This document shows, one piece after another, positions 38,303 to 51,163 of a DNA stretch of 64,000 nucleotides. The notes beneath the pieces were generated by a model. It did no database searches and was not told the DNA's origin. It worked only from the letters and a program-made list of their open reading frames with translations. Source of the stretch: Vespa crabro (taxonomy: Eukaryota; Arthropoda; Insecta; Hymenoptera; Vespidae). The stretch is from positions 3,478,326-3,542,325 of the forward strand of contig NC_060971.1 in NCBI RefSeq assembly GCF_910589235.1, in the 5' to 3' direction. The position numbers and the translations under genes are program-made. The stretch's first letter is position 1; the number at the start of each line of letters is the position of its first letter.

Positions 38303-39485
38303 GACGTCTCCATTAAAGCAACGTAAAATAATTGGAATGCGTTAATCGTTCAATGAAACGATCCGTTCGATGATGCTGACGAAGAGAGAAGAAGGCCGTT
38401 TTATAAACCGCTTAACTTTGCTTTTCGTGAGAGGGAGTTGGAAAGTAATTATGCTTCCGGGATTGATAACGACCGCGAAGATTAATATCGGTGGTAGAAA
38501 GAGTAAACTTTGATTCCTGGATGTAGGTAGATATACTAGGCGGTATTAATCGACCTTCTTAATCCACCGCAAACTTTTATTCTCTCCCTTCGCGATATAA
38601 AGAGGACGAAAAACGATAGAAGAAAACTGACTCGTCTCGTCGAAAATTAGAATAATGTAGGAAAGTTGAGAGGGAGGAATGGCAAAAGCTTCTAAACCCG
38701 TGGAAGAAAGAGAAATAAGATTTCGATTGGGGGTTGGTTTAAAGGAACTACGGTATTCTCGAGGTCGGCGAAAATGGGAGGGATAGAGGGGGACGGGCGA
38801 ACGAGATAGGTCGATGAATTTTTCAGCTTGCAACAGTCGTAACGGTTTAGTATAGAAGAGTACAAGCTCATGGAGCATTAACTTCAAAAGGGTCATTCGC
38901 GAGCGCTAAACAACCACTAAAAAAGTCCGGGTTCGTTCGGCGCGTCGGCGTGTACCGAGTAGAGAAATGCGAGGAATTTCGCAGTGAAACTTTTTCCGCA
39001 TACGATGTGTACGAGCGTGAACGACGAGCAACGCATATACAGCGTATACGTGACGTACAACGTACCTAACTAAAGAGCAAGAGAAAGGGAGAGAAAAAGA
39101 GAGAGAGAGAGAGAGAGAGAGAAAGAAAAAGTGAGAGGGTGAGGGAGTGCGCGCGCGGAACTGTATTTTGTCGTCTGCCCGCGAAATCGTCTAGCTTTAA
39201 AGCTCACTGGAAATTTGAGGTCGACGCGTTTCGCTCGAAAATACGGTCGACGGTTCGAATACAAGCACGAAATATAATACTCTAGCGGACAATGCGACGA
39301 AATTCAACGCTTCCACCCTGTTTTCTAAAATTTTCGCATAACTTTTAATGATCTTACATCTTTCCCCGGTCATTTTGCTATTTCACCGTTCTATGTCTTC
39401 TTTGTTCTTTCACTTTCTCTCTTTCTTTATTCTTCAATGTTTCTCTTTTTCTCTCTTTATTTCTCTCTCTTTCTCTTTTTCTCTA

Positions 39486-39490
<5 letters not shown>

Positions 39491-39541
<51 letters not shown>

Positions 39542-39560
39542 CTCTCTCTCTTTCTCTTTC
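39491..39560. repeat. CT microsatellite
   Basis: (CT)n with one TTCTGT interruption. Confidence 0.95.
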
Positions 39561-40208
39561 TTTCTTCCTGTCTTTATCGTTTATGACGATAACACGACGT
39601 ATTTTCGTCGGAGACGGTTTGCATTTAGTAGAATTAAGATTTAATTGTCTCGCTCTCAACTCGGTACGCGATATTGCACGAGAGACTGTAAATTAAACGT
39701 CTCCTTGTGTGTCCTATAGTAAGAACTTGTTTATATTAACAACGAGAAGCATCGAGTGCAATATTTCCGCTAGTTTTGAAAATGTTAAGAAGGTAGAAAT
39801 AAAAGGAGTATTTAATTTTGGACGATGAATGGACTCACATTTTTACTGAAATAAAGTATGTTTTATGAGAGTGAGAATTATATATAAAAAAAAAAAAAAA
39901 AAAGAAAAAAAAGAAAAAAAAAAGGAAGAAAAAAAAGAAAAAACCTAGGTGAGATAGAGCTAATTTCAGTTTTTTTACTTGTTACCTTCTTTTCTTTCTT
40001 TTGTTTTTATTTTTTTTTTTTATTTTTTTATTCTTTTTTCTTTTATCTCCGTTCAGATATAAAATAGTAAAGAGAGTATTTTTGAGGTAATTAGAAAATT
40101 TGCAAAAAAGTTCTTAACCAAGAGACAGCGAGCAATACGGAGCAATACCGAGCAATACTCGATCTCTCAATCGTGAAATTACACGAGAGCTAATTGCCTT
40201 GGTAACGT

Positions 40209-40239
<31 letters not shown>

Positions 40240-40456
40240 CTAATTCTCTACACCGTGGACTCCGTTATGATCATCCCAACGCAATATCTGTCTATCACGA
40301 ACGTTCAGGCGGTCATGTTAGAATTTGCAAGCCGATATCGCAAACAACACGATGTTCGTCGTTACATCTGTCAGACTAATAGACCCAGCTCAGAGCTTGG
40401 CCACGTTATCGTTCGTCGATGTTCACCCTTCTCACTTTCTCTCTCCTTCTACCTCT

Positions 40457-40494
<38 letters not shown>

Positions 40495-41003
40495 TAGTAA
40501 TAGTAGTAGTAGTAATCTCGTGACTCTCGCAGATCTCATCGCAGACGAGGAGCGTCGACTTTGCGTCCGTGAAATCCTGAGTGACTCGTTAATCCGAAGT
40601 TAGAGATCCCATGTTATCGTCGATAATAGGATCGCTCTCTCGACCGTCTCATACTGACGATACCATGTCCCATCATTATGGCTATCGTCTTTTCATCGTC
40701 GATCGTACGAGGAAATATTTTTCGAAATTTTATTCCGAACAAAAGTAGAAAGAGGACAAAGAAGATAAAGGAGGAAAACTTTATACATACATATATCGGA
40801 CATAATTATCGTAGCATATATAATTATCGAGCGTAACGAGCGCACATCTCTTTTCGAACGTTCGCCACAAATTTCGTGGATTTCTTTTTTCACATTTTGT
40901 TTCCTAAAACCGCATTTTCCCCCTTCTTCTCTCTCTCTCTCTCTCTTTTTCCTGTATTTTTTTTTTGCCTTTCGTACCGATTTTTCCCTTCCTTTTATTT
41001 AAG

Positions 41004-41065
41004 GTCCTACGTAAAGGAGAGCGCTCCGATACCACCGCAAATGCAGCTAGTTGTCCATCTTCGTG
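41004..41065 (+). CDS. Candidate coding exon upstream of a 115-bp intron
   Basis: An acceptor (pyrimidine-rich tract ending tttatttaag) precedes 41004 and a donor (CGTG|GTAGGA) follows 41065. The 62-nt exon reads SYVKESAPIPPQMQLVVHLR and leaves phase 1. The intron (41066-41180) has a length typical of small insect introns. The split codon joins to GAA and the frame continues in the exon at 41181. Upstream exons were not found; alternatively ATG 41041 could be a start, giving a 29-residue product. The protein is not recognised. Splice sites of this quality arise by chance in pyrimidine-rich DNA, so confidence is low. Confidence 0.25.
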
Positions 41066-41180
41066 GTAGGAATTTTCTGCTTTTACTTTTTCTCTACTAC
41101 TACCTATCCCACAACTGTACGTTTCTCCGCCATCTTCTCCCTTCCCTATTTCCCACGTTTCAATCTCTTTTCGTGTGCAG

Positions 41181-41245
41181 AACCCGCAGACAGATTCCTG
41201 TTCCGGCACGAGATTTTTACAGCTGGTTTGGCGCTAAATATTTAA
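41181..41245 (+). CDS. Candidate terminal exon paired with 41004-41065
   Basis: An acceptor (caatctcttttcgtgtgcag) ends at 41180. Joined in phase 1, the frame reads E-PADRFLFRHEIFTAGLALNI and stops at TAA 41243-41245. No domain is recognised in this tail of about 22 residues. The polyadenylation signal, if any, could be the AATAAA-rich stretch near 41800. The pairing rests on frame and splice-site compatibility only. Confidence 0.22.
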
Positions 41246-42770
41246 TGACCGAAGCGCGCTCGAGAAGCTTACGTACGACGAGCGCTTGGAAATTCGTTGA
41301 AAGGATAGGGGAGAAGGAAAAGGAGGTTGGGGTGTATGAATCGAGTGAAGGAGGGAGGGAGAGACAGAGAGTGAGAGAGTGAGAGAGTGAGAGAGAGAGA
41401 GAGAGAGAGACATAAAGGAAAGAGAAAAAGACAGACAGAAAGAGCGAAAATCTGGATTATATTCTTTATATACGAAGTTGGGAAAAAATGAGAGCATGTT
41501 ACAGCATTTAAAGAAATATATTTTATGTTTCTCTCATTCAAATCGATACGTCTAATGCGAGATACGTTTTCACTGATGAGAATTTCACGATAGTTACTAG
41601 CGGCAAATTACCTTATCGCGTGTTAAAAGCCAAGAAAGAAAGACAGAGCGAATGAGCAAGTAATGGAGAGAAAGAGAGAGAGAGAGAAAGAGAAAGAGAA
41701 AAAGGGAGAAAGATACGACACTTGTAAAAGTAATATCACGTTTCATCCTCGATCGTCACGAATCGTATCTTTAATGAAGTAACCGAATGTCAAGTCTATG
41801 AAAATAAATAAAAATGAGAAAAAAAAAAGAAAAGAAAAAAAAAACAAAAATGAAAGAAAGAAAGAAAGAAAGGAAAAAGCATCATAATCCCCGACGTATT
41901 TCAAGTTACTTTACTTTAACGAGGAGACACACTGTGATAGTTACAAATGAGTTGAAAAAAAAAAAAAAAAAGAAAAAAAATTTTGCCGACTCGTAAGAAT
42001 CGTGGAAGATATAAATGACGAATATTCATTCTCTTTCCATTCGTCCATCGTTGTCATTGTCTTTGGTGACATTCATCCTTAAATCTGCGATGTACACTAT
42101 TCTAGTCCCTGTATACATATTGTATATATGTATATCGGATAGTAATTTGCGATAACGCGACTTAATACCCCGAAGGCGCAATCTGTAAACTCAAACAAGC
42201 GCGGTCGCTTCGTCTAACCGACGGAAGACATATAGTGACGTTCGGTAGAAGGTGGTGCTTGCGTTGACGCTCAAACAGAACTTAATTTCTCCGCAATGAA
42301 GTTTCGCCCCGTTCTATCTAAGTAGCAAACGTCGTATCCTTCGTAGTTTTTTGACTTTTGGAAAAAAAGAAAAACTGAAAAAAGTAAGAAAGAAAAGAAA
42401 AAAGAAAGGGAAAAGAGAAAAAAACATAGACGGAGATTGAGAAATTTCGATCGACATTACAATAGATATCCTCATAGAAAGTATTATAGTAATTAACTCG
42501 ACTATCGTTTACCTGATAGTATTCATTTATCTACAGAAATAGAATCCTATTCGGGGCAAGTGTTTAAAAGATAAATTGTTTGTTTAATCTCGAATCGTTT
42601 GAATGTTAATTCAATTACGGACATTTTCGATAAATTGACACTGGCAGGATGAGATTAACATTAAATACGTTGGTCGGCATAATTGACACATAAACCAAAA
42701 TGTGTTGCTACGGGTTTCGCCGTATGAGCATTAATGAAGTATGTATATTATTATATTTTCTCATTTCCTA

Positions 42771-42775
<5 letters not shown>

Positions 42776-42831
<56 letters not shown>

Positions 42832-42846
42832 TTCTTTCTTTCTCTC
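42776..42846. repeat. CT microsatellite passing into TTTC
   Basis: About 18 CT units, then TTTCTCTC and TTTC units. Confidence 0.95.
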
Positions 42847-43510
42847 GTAAATTCTTTCTTTTGCTCTCGTAAATTCGAGAGACCATCGAGTTTGACAAAC
42901 ACGTTCCCATAATGATTTCACGCGAAGATAATTCTTCGTTTTGATTTTCAAAATCTATGGTTCCGAAACGATATCTATAAATATTCATGGAATATTCGAG
43001 ATATTAAGGATCTTAAAGGAACCGACGTAATCTCACAGAGAGACGAAAGGATGGTGGCTTTGTTGGTATCTTTGTTATGGGGCTAACCGAGTGGCAATGC
43101 CCACAAGACGATTATAAACTAGAGCAATTAATTATAAGTGGTCGTACAGTATAACGACTTCATGGTAGAAATTCCGGCGTGCAACGCCAGTGCATGCCAC
43201 GAATATTTGGTTTACCATGAAACGCTTCAAGACCAGCCGCGCCTTCGTCTTCCGGCATGCGGTGAAACTGCAGTTCTCTCTATTCTCTACTTTTACTTCG
43301 TTTATCTCCGATCCCTCTCCTCTCTTTCTTTTCGTTTTTCTCTCTTCTTCTCGGTAGCTACCCATTACACTCACCCACGCTCCATTTATCAATTACAAGT
43401 TGCGCGCGTTGGAGAATAAATGTTGAAAAATCCCATTATCAATGGCGATTCGTGCGGTCCTTTTTTTCTAACTCCCACTCTCTCTCTCTTGTACTTTTTA
43501 TTTTTTCCCC

Positions 43511-43515
<5 letters not shown>

Positions 43516-43552
<37 letters not shown>
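43516..43552. repeat. CT microsatellite
   Basis: (CT)n followed by a short CTCCTCCTC stretch near 43560. Confidence 0.94.
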
Positions 43553-43554
<2 letters not shown>

Positions 43555-44550
43555 ACTTCTCCTCCTCCTCCACCTCCTCCTCGTATTCCTACCAACGTTC
43601 TATTCATTTCACATCCATTTAAAAGGGTTGAATCCTTTTTTCTTATCCTCGTATCGCCGAGAAACGGCTACGGGAATTATTTTCTCGCTGGAGGGTGAAC
43701 TGCGATACGCTGACGTTTCAAAGCAACGGGCCGCTTGATTTTACATAATCGCCAAGAGATAACGAAGCTATATGTCTAGTCGATATTCGTTCGCGAATAA
43801 TACGTTTAATTTCGGACGGCAACGGGAACGGTTGTAAGCTTTAATAAAGAGGCTTGCAAATTAAATTAGATTTGACCATTTCCCGTGCCCCGAGTTAAGC
43901 TTCGTATTTTTCTTCTTTAAAGTCTTTACGATAGACACGTTGGAATATCAATGATATTTAAATTAATTGAATATTCTTATGTTAATTGTGACAAAAATTC
44001 AATTGTTTTCTTTTTCTTTTTTTTTTTTTGTTTTTTCCTTTCCTTTTAACTTTTGGTCGATCGAGTTAGTTCGTAAGAATCGTGGAATTCATTCTCGTTA
44101 GTTTTATCTTTATTTGATAAAAGAAATTTAAAGATTTATAAAGAAAATAATATGGAATTCGTTTATGGAACGATCGACGAGGAAGGCTCAGGATCGTAAA
44201 TGTAATAACGATAAAATGTCATTTTAGTAGGAACCAGCAGGGGAACGATTTCCTCCTCATCCACCCTTCTATGCCTCCTCGCGCTCCTCCCTTGAAGGAA
44301 ATAACGTATGTTCGGCTTTCCTAATCGGATGTTCGACTGGCTTTTCCGGGATAATAGCTCGAGCAGGTAGGATTAGGCTAGGACAGAGACCGTTCCTGCT
44401 CGGATAGCTTTCCTATCGGTTCGATAATTCTGTTCGATGGCTCGAACGAACTGCCAGTGTTGCCATTGAAACACGTTTCTTTTTTTTTTTTTCCTTTCTT
44501 TTTTTCTTTCTTTTCTTTTTTTTTTTTTTTCAACGCATTCAATTCTTTCC

Positions 44551-44570
44551 GTCCGATCGATCGATCGGAC
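44551..44570. repeat. Perfect 20-bp palindrome
   Basis: GTCCGATCGA followed directly by its reverse complement TCGATCGGAC. Confidence 0.96.
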
Positions 44571-45793
44571 TTCTCGATGATAGCTTTTCTAAAGATCTTT
44601 TTCCTTTTTAAATATCCTAATTTGTGTGTTAGATCCTCGATATGATCAATAAATGAAGTCTCATTTGTCTTATCGGTTGTGTACGATAAGATTATTTTCA
44701 TTTTTAATATTTAACAAGTATTATAAAATTATAGATATAAAATGTCAAATCCTCGAAATCGTATAAAACTTAAATTGATTATCCTGAAATATCTTGGTAT
44801 GAATATTTTTCTCATGACATCGATGATTCCTTATCGATTCGTTGTACCTTTATCGAACATATTATGGCCTTTCAAATGATCAAGATTATTTTCAACTGTT
44901 CTCGAAATATTAAAGTAATATCTGTCGAACGATAATTACGGAAATCCTCCGGGTCAAGTATCTGTTTTATTAGCTATACCAGATACAAATGAAAACCACA
45001 TGGTATTTCTCGTCTCGTTCGACTTAATTGCTACCTCCTGGAAACGATTTTGCTTTATCAGCTTGCTCATAGTAGCCTTTCGATATAATCGTGGACTACT
45101 ATTCTTGTTTCATGCGACTGCAAATACGGATTTAATATAATCACGTTGTACCACTAACGAGAATCGACAATTTATAAAGGAACAAGGAACTTTCGAAGAA
45201 CAATCGAAACAATAAATTTCGAATGATCATTTTAGATAACATAGAACAAAGAATTCGAACGATATTTGACGATAATAGCTACTAGGTTTGAAGATTTTAC
45301 GAAACTTGACGAAAAAAGATGAAGAAAAAAGAAAAAGACAAGCAAAAAGAAAAAGATAAAAAAATAGAGAAAATAAAAAGAAGCAAAAAGAAAAAAAAAA
45401 AAGAAAAGAAAAAAGAGAAAAGGGCAAACGTTTATAAGAGAGAATAAAGAAAAATGAAAGAAAAAGGAAATAGGAAGGAATTACAATTGGATTGACTTTT
45501 GCTCGTGTCTGTTTGTACGTAAACTACGGCTTTTCCAAATACAGGAGGATCGTCGACAACGTCTCCTATACTCCTTTGGTACCACGACGATTCGATGCAT
45601 GTTATTTACTCAATGTTCCCACCGTTGAAAGGCAATTTATCTTGAGCCTCGGACAAACGTCAAAGTGCACCGGCAGAATAATGGTATGGCAGTCCTAGTC
45701 GCGGTTAGACAATGATGTCTCGATGCTATCGAACGAGCTCTACTCTCTTCGAACTCCCCTCACATACATACACATACGTACTCGGGCACACAC

Positions 45794-45797
<4 letters not shown>

Positions 45798-45836
<39 letters not shown>
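45798..45836. repeat. TA microsatellite
   Basis: About 19 TA units after a CACGTGTG stretch. Confidence 0.95.
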
Positions 45837-45838
<2 letters not shown>

Positions 45839-46062
45839 TATAAGCGTACGTGGATAATACGACACGCGCACACATGGAAGGTTTCACGCTATGTCCGCCT
45901 AATTACTCGTCCTTATGCGACTCGTTTGTCAAAGGTTCGCAAACACGTTCACTTCCGTAGTACCCCATTCCCCTTCAATGATGCATTAATTGAAGGGCTG
46001 CATGCGGTACAGTACTTCGACAATCCCAATTCGACATAAACTAGAGAAAGAAGGAGGATTGA

Positions 46063-46083
46063 GGGGGGGAAGGGGGAGGGGGG
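46063..46083 (+). other. G-quadruplex-prone G tract
   Basis: Runs of 7, 5 and 6 G separated by AA and A. The 7-G run can supply two G3 runs, giving four in 21 bp. Confidence 0.6.
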
Positions 46084-47144
46084 CTTTAACTATAAGTTTA
46101 CGATCGATGATATCGGTAGAAAATAATCGTCGAACTTTGTCGAGCTTGAAGAAAAATTGGACATCTTTTTTTTTTCTTCTTCTTTTCTTCCCTTCTTTTC
46201 TTCCTTTTCTTCCCTCACCCCTCCCCCTATCCCCCGCCCAACTCACCCTCCCTTCACAAATATTTTACGGTATGATAGAGTTTTTCCATAAGTTCATTCT
46301 ATCCGTCAGATCAGTCCCATCGATCTCTCGGAGATATCCCGGAGTTTGTAGTATGTTTATCAATGCGTCAATATGTTGAACATGACTAAGCATAGATATC
46401 ATAATCGATATCTAACAGGATAGATTTCACGACGTATTATTCGGAATCACGCGTTCCTCTAACCACCGTTGACTCTTAAACATCCCAAGTCTCAATATTG
46501 CTATAGTGAGAGGTTGACTTTCTGACATCATTAAAATATCGTCAAGGATATATTTATAAAGGTACCATGGTATACGTGTTAAAAAGTGATATAGAAAGTT
46601 TGTAAGTTTTCTCTTCGCTTTGCTCTTCGGTGCTGTAGTTCTTCCATCGGAGACGTTTAGGTTCGCGAAACATCGTCCTTGGAACGACACGAATAAAGCT
46701 GCTTCAGGTTCTTTTGACGGCTTCAACTTATTTCGAAGCAGTCTTCTGCTCCAGGCGGAGTATTCTTCGCCATCACTACCTCTTACCCTCTCATCCTTCC
46801 GTACTAGCTTCTGCCAGTCTCTTCTTCCTCTGTTCGTCGTTTACATCTTCGTTCTGGTCCCCCCGTTTTTGCCTTCGTCGACGATGTCTCTTAACGCTTT
46901 CGGCTAAAATCGAATTACTCGCTTTGCGCTTGCACCTTAGCGAAGAGCAGGAAATGAACTTCTAGTCGGTCCCTCGAGTGAAAATTTTGCATGTGCCTCG
47001 ATATCACGGCCATCTTTCTTCTCGATGTCGGCTACACCGAAGATTTTCTCTTCAAGGCTTTCCTCCCGATGCAAATCTCGAATCTCACGGATTAAAATAC
47101 CTTTTCCATTTAGTTTTATCCTATCTTACTTTTTTTTTCGTTTT

Positions 47145-47149
<5 letters not shown>

Positions 47150-47189
<40 letters not shown>
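47150..47189. repeat. TA microsatellite
   Basis: About 19 TA units. Confidence 0.95.
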
Positions 47190-47190
<1 letters not shown>

Positions 47191-47962
47191 ATATATTGCT
47201 TTAAGATATGTATAAACATTTCAAAATGAGCTCTTTGAAAGAAGCAATATTATTTATACATGAGGAATATTTTTATATACGGAAGTATTATCAATACTCG
47301 TTATTTTATTCATAAGATTTTGAATATTGACCAAGATATGAAAATAAACTGATGAAAAAAGGAAAAGTGTCAATATTTGAAAATGACGCGATGGGAAAGT
47401 ACAGGTGAATTTTGTTTCTTTAAGATGGATGGTATCGATCTTACTTCTTCTCGGAAAATATTATCGCTTACTACTATCATCAACGAAACAGGATAATTAG
47501 CAATGGACTTTCTTAAAACCCTGAACAACATCGTTTCGTGAAATAATTCTATGTGAGTTAAATGTCGTTAGTTGTCATCAGGGAAACGATACTTTCAGAT
47601 CGTTTTCTTACGAATGTACATATCTAAATATCTATCTTTTTATCCTTTTTAGTGTTGATTTTTTTGGTTAAAAATAGAAACGGGTATTACGGTACACGAC
47701 ATATTTCTCTACTCGCAAGCCTCCTTTACGATATCCGTGCCTAAGATAACGTTTTACAAAAATAGGACATCTTTTTTCTCCTTTATGCTAGACATTATCT
47801 CGAGTTTCTATGGTAGCATTGAGACGACGCCCTGAATAGTCTGAATTCCGTATTCGCGATCGACGAAAAATTTCAACTACCAAGTCCCCTAGCTTTTCTC
47901 CCTAGGCGAAAGAGAATACCATGATAGCGTGAAGGAGATGGTGCTAGAACAGAGAAATAGAA

Positions 47963-47966
<4 letters not shown>

Positions 47967-48020
<54 letters not shown>

Positions 48021-48022
48021 GG
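47967..48022. repeat. GA microsatellite
   Basis: About 22 uninterrupted GA units and a GAAAGAGA tail. Confidence 0.95.
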
Positions 48023-49249
48023 AGACAAAGAGAAAAAGAAAGAAACCAGGAAAGAGGAAACCGGTGGATGGAGGGTCGATCAAATTGGTATTCCATTGGA
48101 CGCTTCTAGTGTAGGGCGATCGCGATGCGTCGTCGTGCGTGCGTAAAAGTAACGCAAAGTGTTCCGATTTAAAAGTCCTTTTCTGAGCAAGATCGAAGGA
48201 TGAAAGTCGATTGGAAAACGTGCCCGAAGGTAGACAATGACGAAGTTAAGGAGTTAATTGAATGAATAATTTAATCCCGTGAACGAAGTAACAAACAAAT
48301 TTGCTTTGTGTGAGTTATCGTTCATTTAACAATTTCCATTTCCTATCTCTGTTTCTCTGATTCTCTCGTACGAAGAGATATAAACAATTCTATCGAAATA
48401 TTCTCGTGGTCGTTTGAGTTGAAGTGTGCGACGTTAATCGGATGTAATTTCACAGAACTACCTGCTCCCTTAAGAAGCAATAAAGCCACAAACAAGTAAC
48501 CCAACGAAAGTGGGAAATAACCTGCTTGCTTCTGTTCTCGATATCTTGTCGCTAGACGTTTACGAGAACGTAGGGGAGGGTTCGAGTTAGCTCTTAAAGT
48601 CATCGTTCGAAATAGCACGATGCATGTACCTAGCAATGCCTATTGCGAGTATGAGATCCATGTTATGAGTCGAGTTTACGACTCGTACCACCCGTCTACA
48701 CGATACGAAAGCTTAGGAACCTTCGTAATATATCCTTTCAACTTATTTTTCGATATCTTTTTGATACCTTTTTCAACCTCCTACATATTATTTCATATCG
48801 TATTATTTCTCTTTGAATTTTACTTTAACCATTATCACGATAGTATCATCCTATCAATGAACCTCTTTTTACCATACAATGATATCGATTTTGATTTGAG
48901 AAATTCATTTTTTAGTTGAATATTTTGATAGTCCCGTGAGAACTCGACGGAGTGCATACCGTATAATTACCACATGGTGCAAGTAATTACGTTACAATGC
49001 GATAATCAATGAAGTAGGTCAACGGTTAAAGGTATCGACTGATCGATCAGCAGTTTCAACCCGAAGTACTCCTACCACGTATATTCGTCGATTCCTCGAA
49101 TCACGAACCTAATTTAACCATTCGACATGAACTCTTCGATAATGTTTCCGTTTTTATCTCGACTGACTGGCGTAATACTAAAAAACCATTTCTCTTTCCG
49201 CCCAACGACCGAATCTCAGAATATTTTAAAATGCCCTTATATACATAAG

Positions 49250-49323
49250 TACACACACACACATACACACACACACACATATATATACACATATATTAGT
49301 ATGTATATGTATATATATATATA
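49250..49323. repeat. CA and TA microsatellites
   Basis: (CA)n with TA interruptions changes into TATATG/TA sequence. Confidence 0.9.
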
Positions 49324-49430
49324 TTTAAAAAAAAACTTCTTTCTAATGCACATAGCAAACTTCTAACGACGCTATTGAAACTTTGCTTGCAGATACATGC
49401 TGCTTTGCCGTTGGATACCATAGTGTCATC

Positions 49431-49550
49431 ATTTTTTTTTTTTTTTACTTTTTTCCTTCTTTTTCTTTCTCGCTTTTCTATTTTTATTTTTACATTTATT
49501 TTTATTTTTATCTTTATCATATTTTTTTTTTGTTGTTTTTTCTTCTTTTT

Positions 49551-49586
<36 letters not shown>
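49431..49586. repeat. T-rich tract with a 35-bp poly-T end
   Basis: TTTTTC and TTTTTA words end in an uninterrupted T run (49552-49586), which explains the Phe-rich frames here. Confidence 0.93.
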
Positions 49587-49940
49587 CGTTCAAACGCAAC
49601 ACCGAAAAGTTTGGTTGCTCGGCACAACTTTCCACTCGATATAACTTTGCAACTGGATAATTATTTCTCGCTTTAGTCCCTTTTTAATGTCGCCGCTTTG
49701 CTGCTTGTTAATTTCCGCGGACAGTTCCGATTTGCAAATTCATTTCAATATCAATCTTTTTCCTTTAGGGACAATTTCAATTTGTACCTTATTTCGTTCG
49801 TTACCCGTTGCGTTCGCCGAGCTCGGAGTAGAAGGAAGTTTAATATGACGCTAAGAATATGTGCGAGGAACTTCTATGCTTAAAGTTTAGCTCCGTCTGA
49901 CTACATTCACGTACTTACTACTGTGATGCTTCTCTCTGTT

Positions 49941-49944
<4 letters not shown>

Positions 49945-49981
<37 letters not shown>
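49945..49981. repeat. CT microsatellite
   Basis: About 18 uninterrupted CT units. Confidence 0.95.
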
Positions 49982-49983
<2 letters not shown>

Positions 49984-50479
49984 TTCTCCTTCTGCTCTTA
50001 CTCACTCAATCATAGTCGACTAAAGTGTCTAGAAACGTAGAAATCATTATTAATTCATGGATCGAAAATGCACTCTTCTTTAATTAACTACGATAAAGGA
50101 ATCAATGAACATATCAAAAATACATTATAAGAATATTTTGAAAATAATCAATGAATGATCGAATAACGGGGAATAGATTTTTCTACCATGTATCTCTTAT
50201 TCATTCTTCTGTGAAAGGGATGAGATTTGAATGGTTGATGAACAGTTGTTGATCGTATATATACATATGTATTTCGTTTAAAAAAGGTGTATAGTTTGGA
50301 TACAATATTATCGTATATTCACGCGAGATTCGGAGCTCCACTTTCCTCAGGCTGTTTATAGTCCAGTATAAAGAATAACGTGAGTGAGAGAAAAGGAGAA
50401 AAGAGCTTGGAGTTTCGATCGTTCATCGATTCTCTTATAACATGCAGGAAGATAATATCGATGAGAGAAACAGAGAAAG

Positions 50480-50504
50480 ATGATAGATAGATAGATAGAT
50501 AGAT

Positions 50505-50540
<36 letters not shown>

Positions 50541-50555
50541 GGATGGATAGAGAAA

Positions 50556-50594
<39 letters not shown>
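50480..50594. repeat. GATA array then GA array
   Basis: About 15 GATA units with one AAGA and two GATG variants (50480-50548) are followed by (GA)n (50559-50594). The array lies 250-370 bp before the TTCG array. Confidence 0.95.
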
Positions 50595-50599
<5 letters not shown>

Positions 50600-50841
50600 G
50601 CTTAGAATCGTCCTCTTTACGTGTGTTTCTCCGTATATCCTCTTGGAAACGTGTCTTTCCTACGAGGAAGGCGGATCCTACGATTCGCGATGGCGGAAGG
50701 CACGTGAACCTGGATGGGCGCATGCGAACAAACCCTAAAGCTCGTGACGAGAAAAGCATCTCTCCCTCTCTTTCTCTCTCACACCGTCTTTCCCTCTGTA
50801 CTCCTCCGTTAGTTCAGCCGTCGCACTTGCTTTCCTTCTCT

Positions 50842-51007
50842 CTCGTTCGTTCGTTCATTCGTTCGCTTGCTCGCTCGCTTACTCGTTTACTCGCTTGCTC
50901 GTTCGTTCGTTCGTTCGTTCGTTCGCTCGTTCGTTCGTTCGTTCGTTCGTTCGCTCGCTCGTTCGTTCGTTCGTTCGTTCGTTCGCTCGTTCGTTCGTTC
51001 GTTCGTT

Positions 51008-51038
<31 letters not shown>

Positions 51039-51042
51039 TCGC
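50842..51042 (+). repeat. TTCG tetranucleotide array in the putative 5' leader
   Basis: About 200 bp of TTCG units, with scattered TCGC and TTGC variants, end 120 bp before the signal-peptide ATG. All three + frames stay open (Arg-Ser-Phe-Val; the other strand gives Glu-Arg-Thr-Asn), which explains the long open frames here. Each unit carries one CpG, so the tract is a dense CpG cluster. Variant units are interspersed rather than only at the edges, suggesting an old, partly decayed array. Confidence 0.95.
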
Positions 51043-51163
51043 GTTTCACCCCTCTCACCGACACAGAGTGAGGCACAGTAACCCCGTCGTGTGCCAGTCC
51101 GCACCGAGATTCCGGCGCGAATCGTCCTTCCTACGTCGCGGCGTCACGCCAAGTTCTAGATGG

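Larger units (their letters stand above)
33293..41003. other. Mostly non-coding spacer
   Basis: Poly-A or poly-T tracts near 33620, 35090, 35495, 39883-39943 and 40005-40040. 38300-39060 is repeat-free, CpG-containing sequence without a recognised gene. The 40240-40610 stretch has overlapping open + frames around a CT tract, without supporting splice sites. Confidence 0.5.
41246..50479. other. Non-coding spacer
   Basis: A- and T-rich tracts near 41815-41850, 41956-41980, 42360-42425, 44478-44530, 45310-45420 and 46167-46215. 44700-45230, 46280-46960 and 47220-47880 are unique sequence; open frames there lack ATG or splice support. Confidence 0.5.

Noticed and set aside
39250..39262. GGTTCGAATAC resembling a tRNA B box
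   Set aside because: The flanks do not form a T stem or acceptor stem. Other GGTTCGA sites (13724, 48569, 53491) fail likewise.
46427..46840. 137 open codons on the - strand with balanced composition
   Set aside because: No ATG near the start and no pyrimidine-rich acceptor upstream; the + strand is also open here, which points to composition rather than coding.
50842..51042. Regular repeats that could be mistaken for a CRISPR array or a repetitive protein
   Set aside because: The unit is only 4 bp with no spacers, and the peptide repeats follow from the microsatellite in every frame on both strands.
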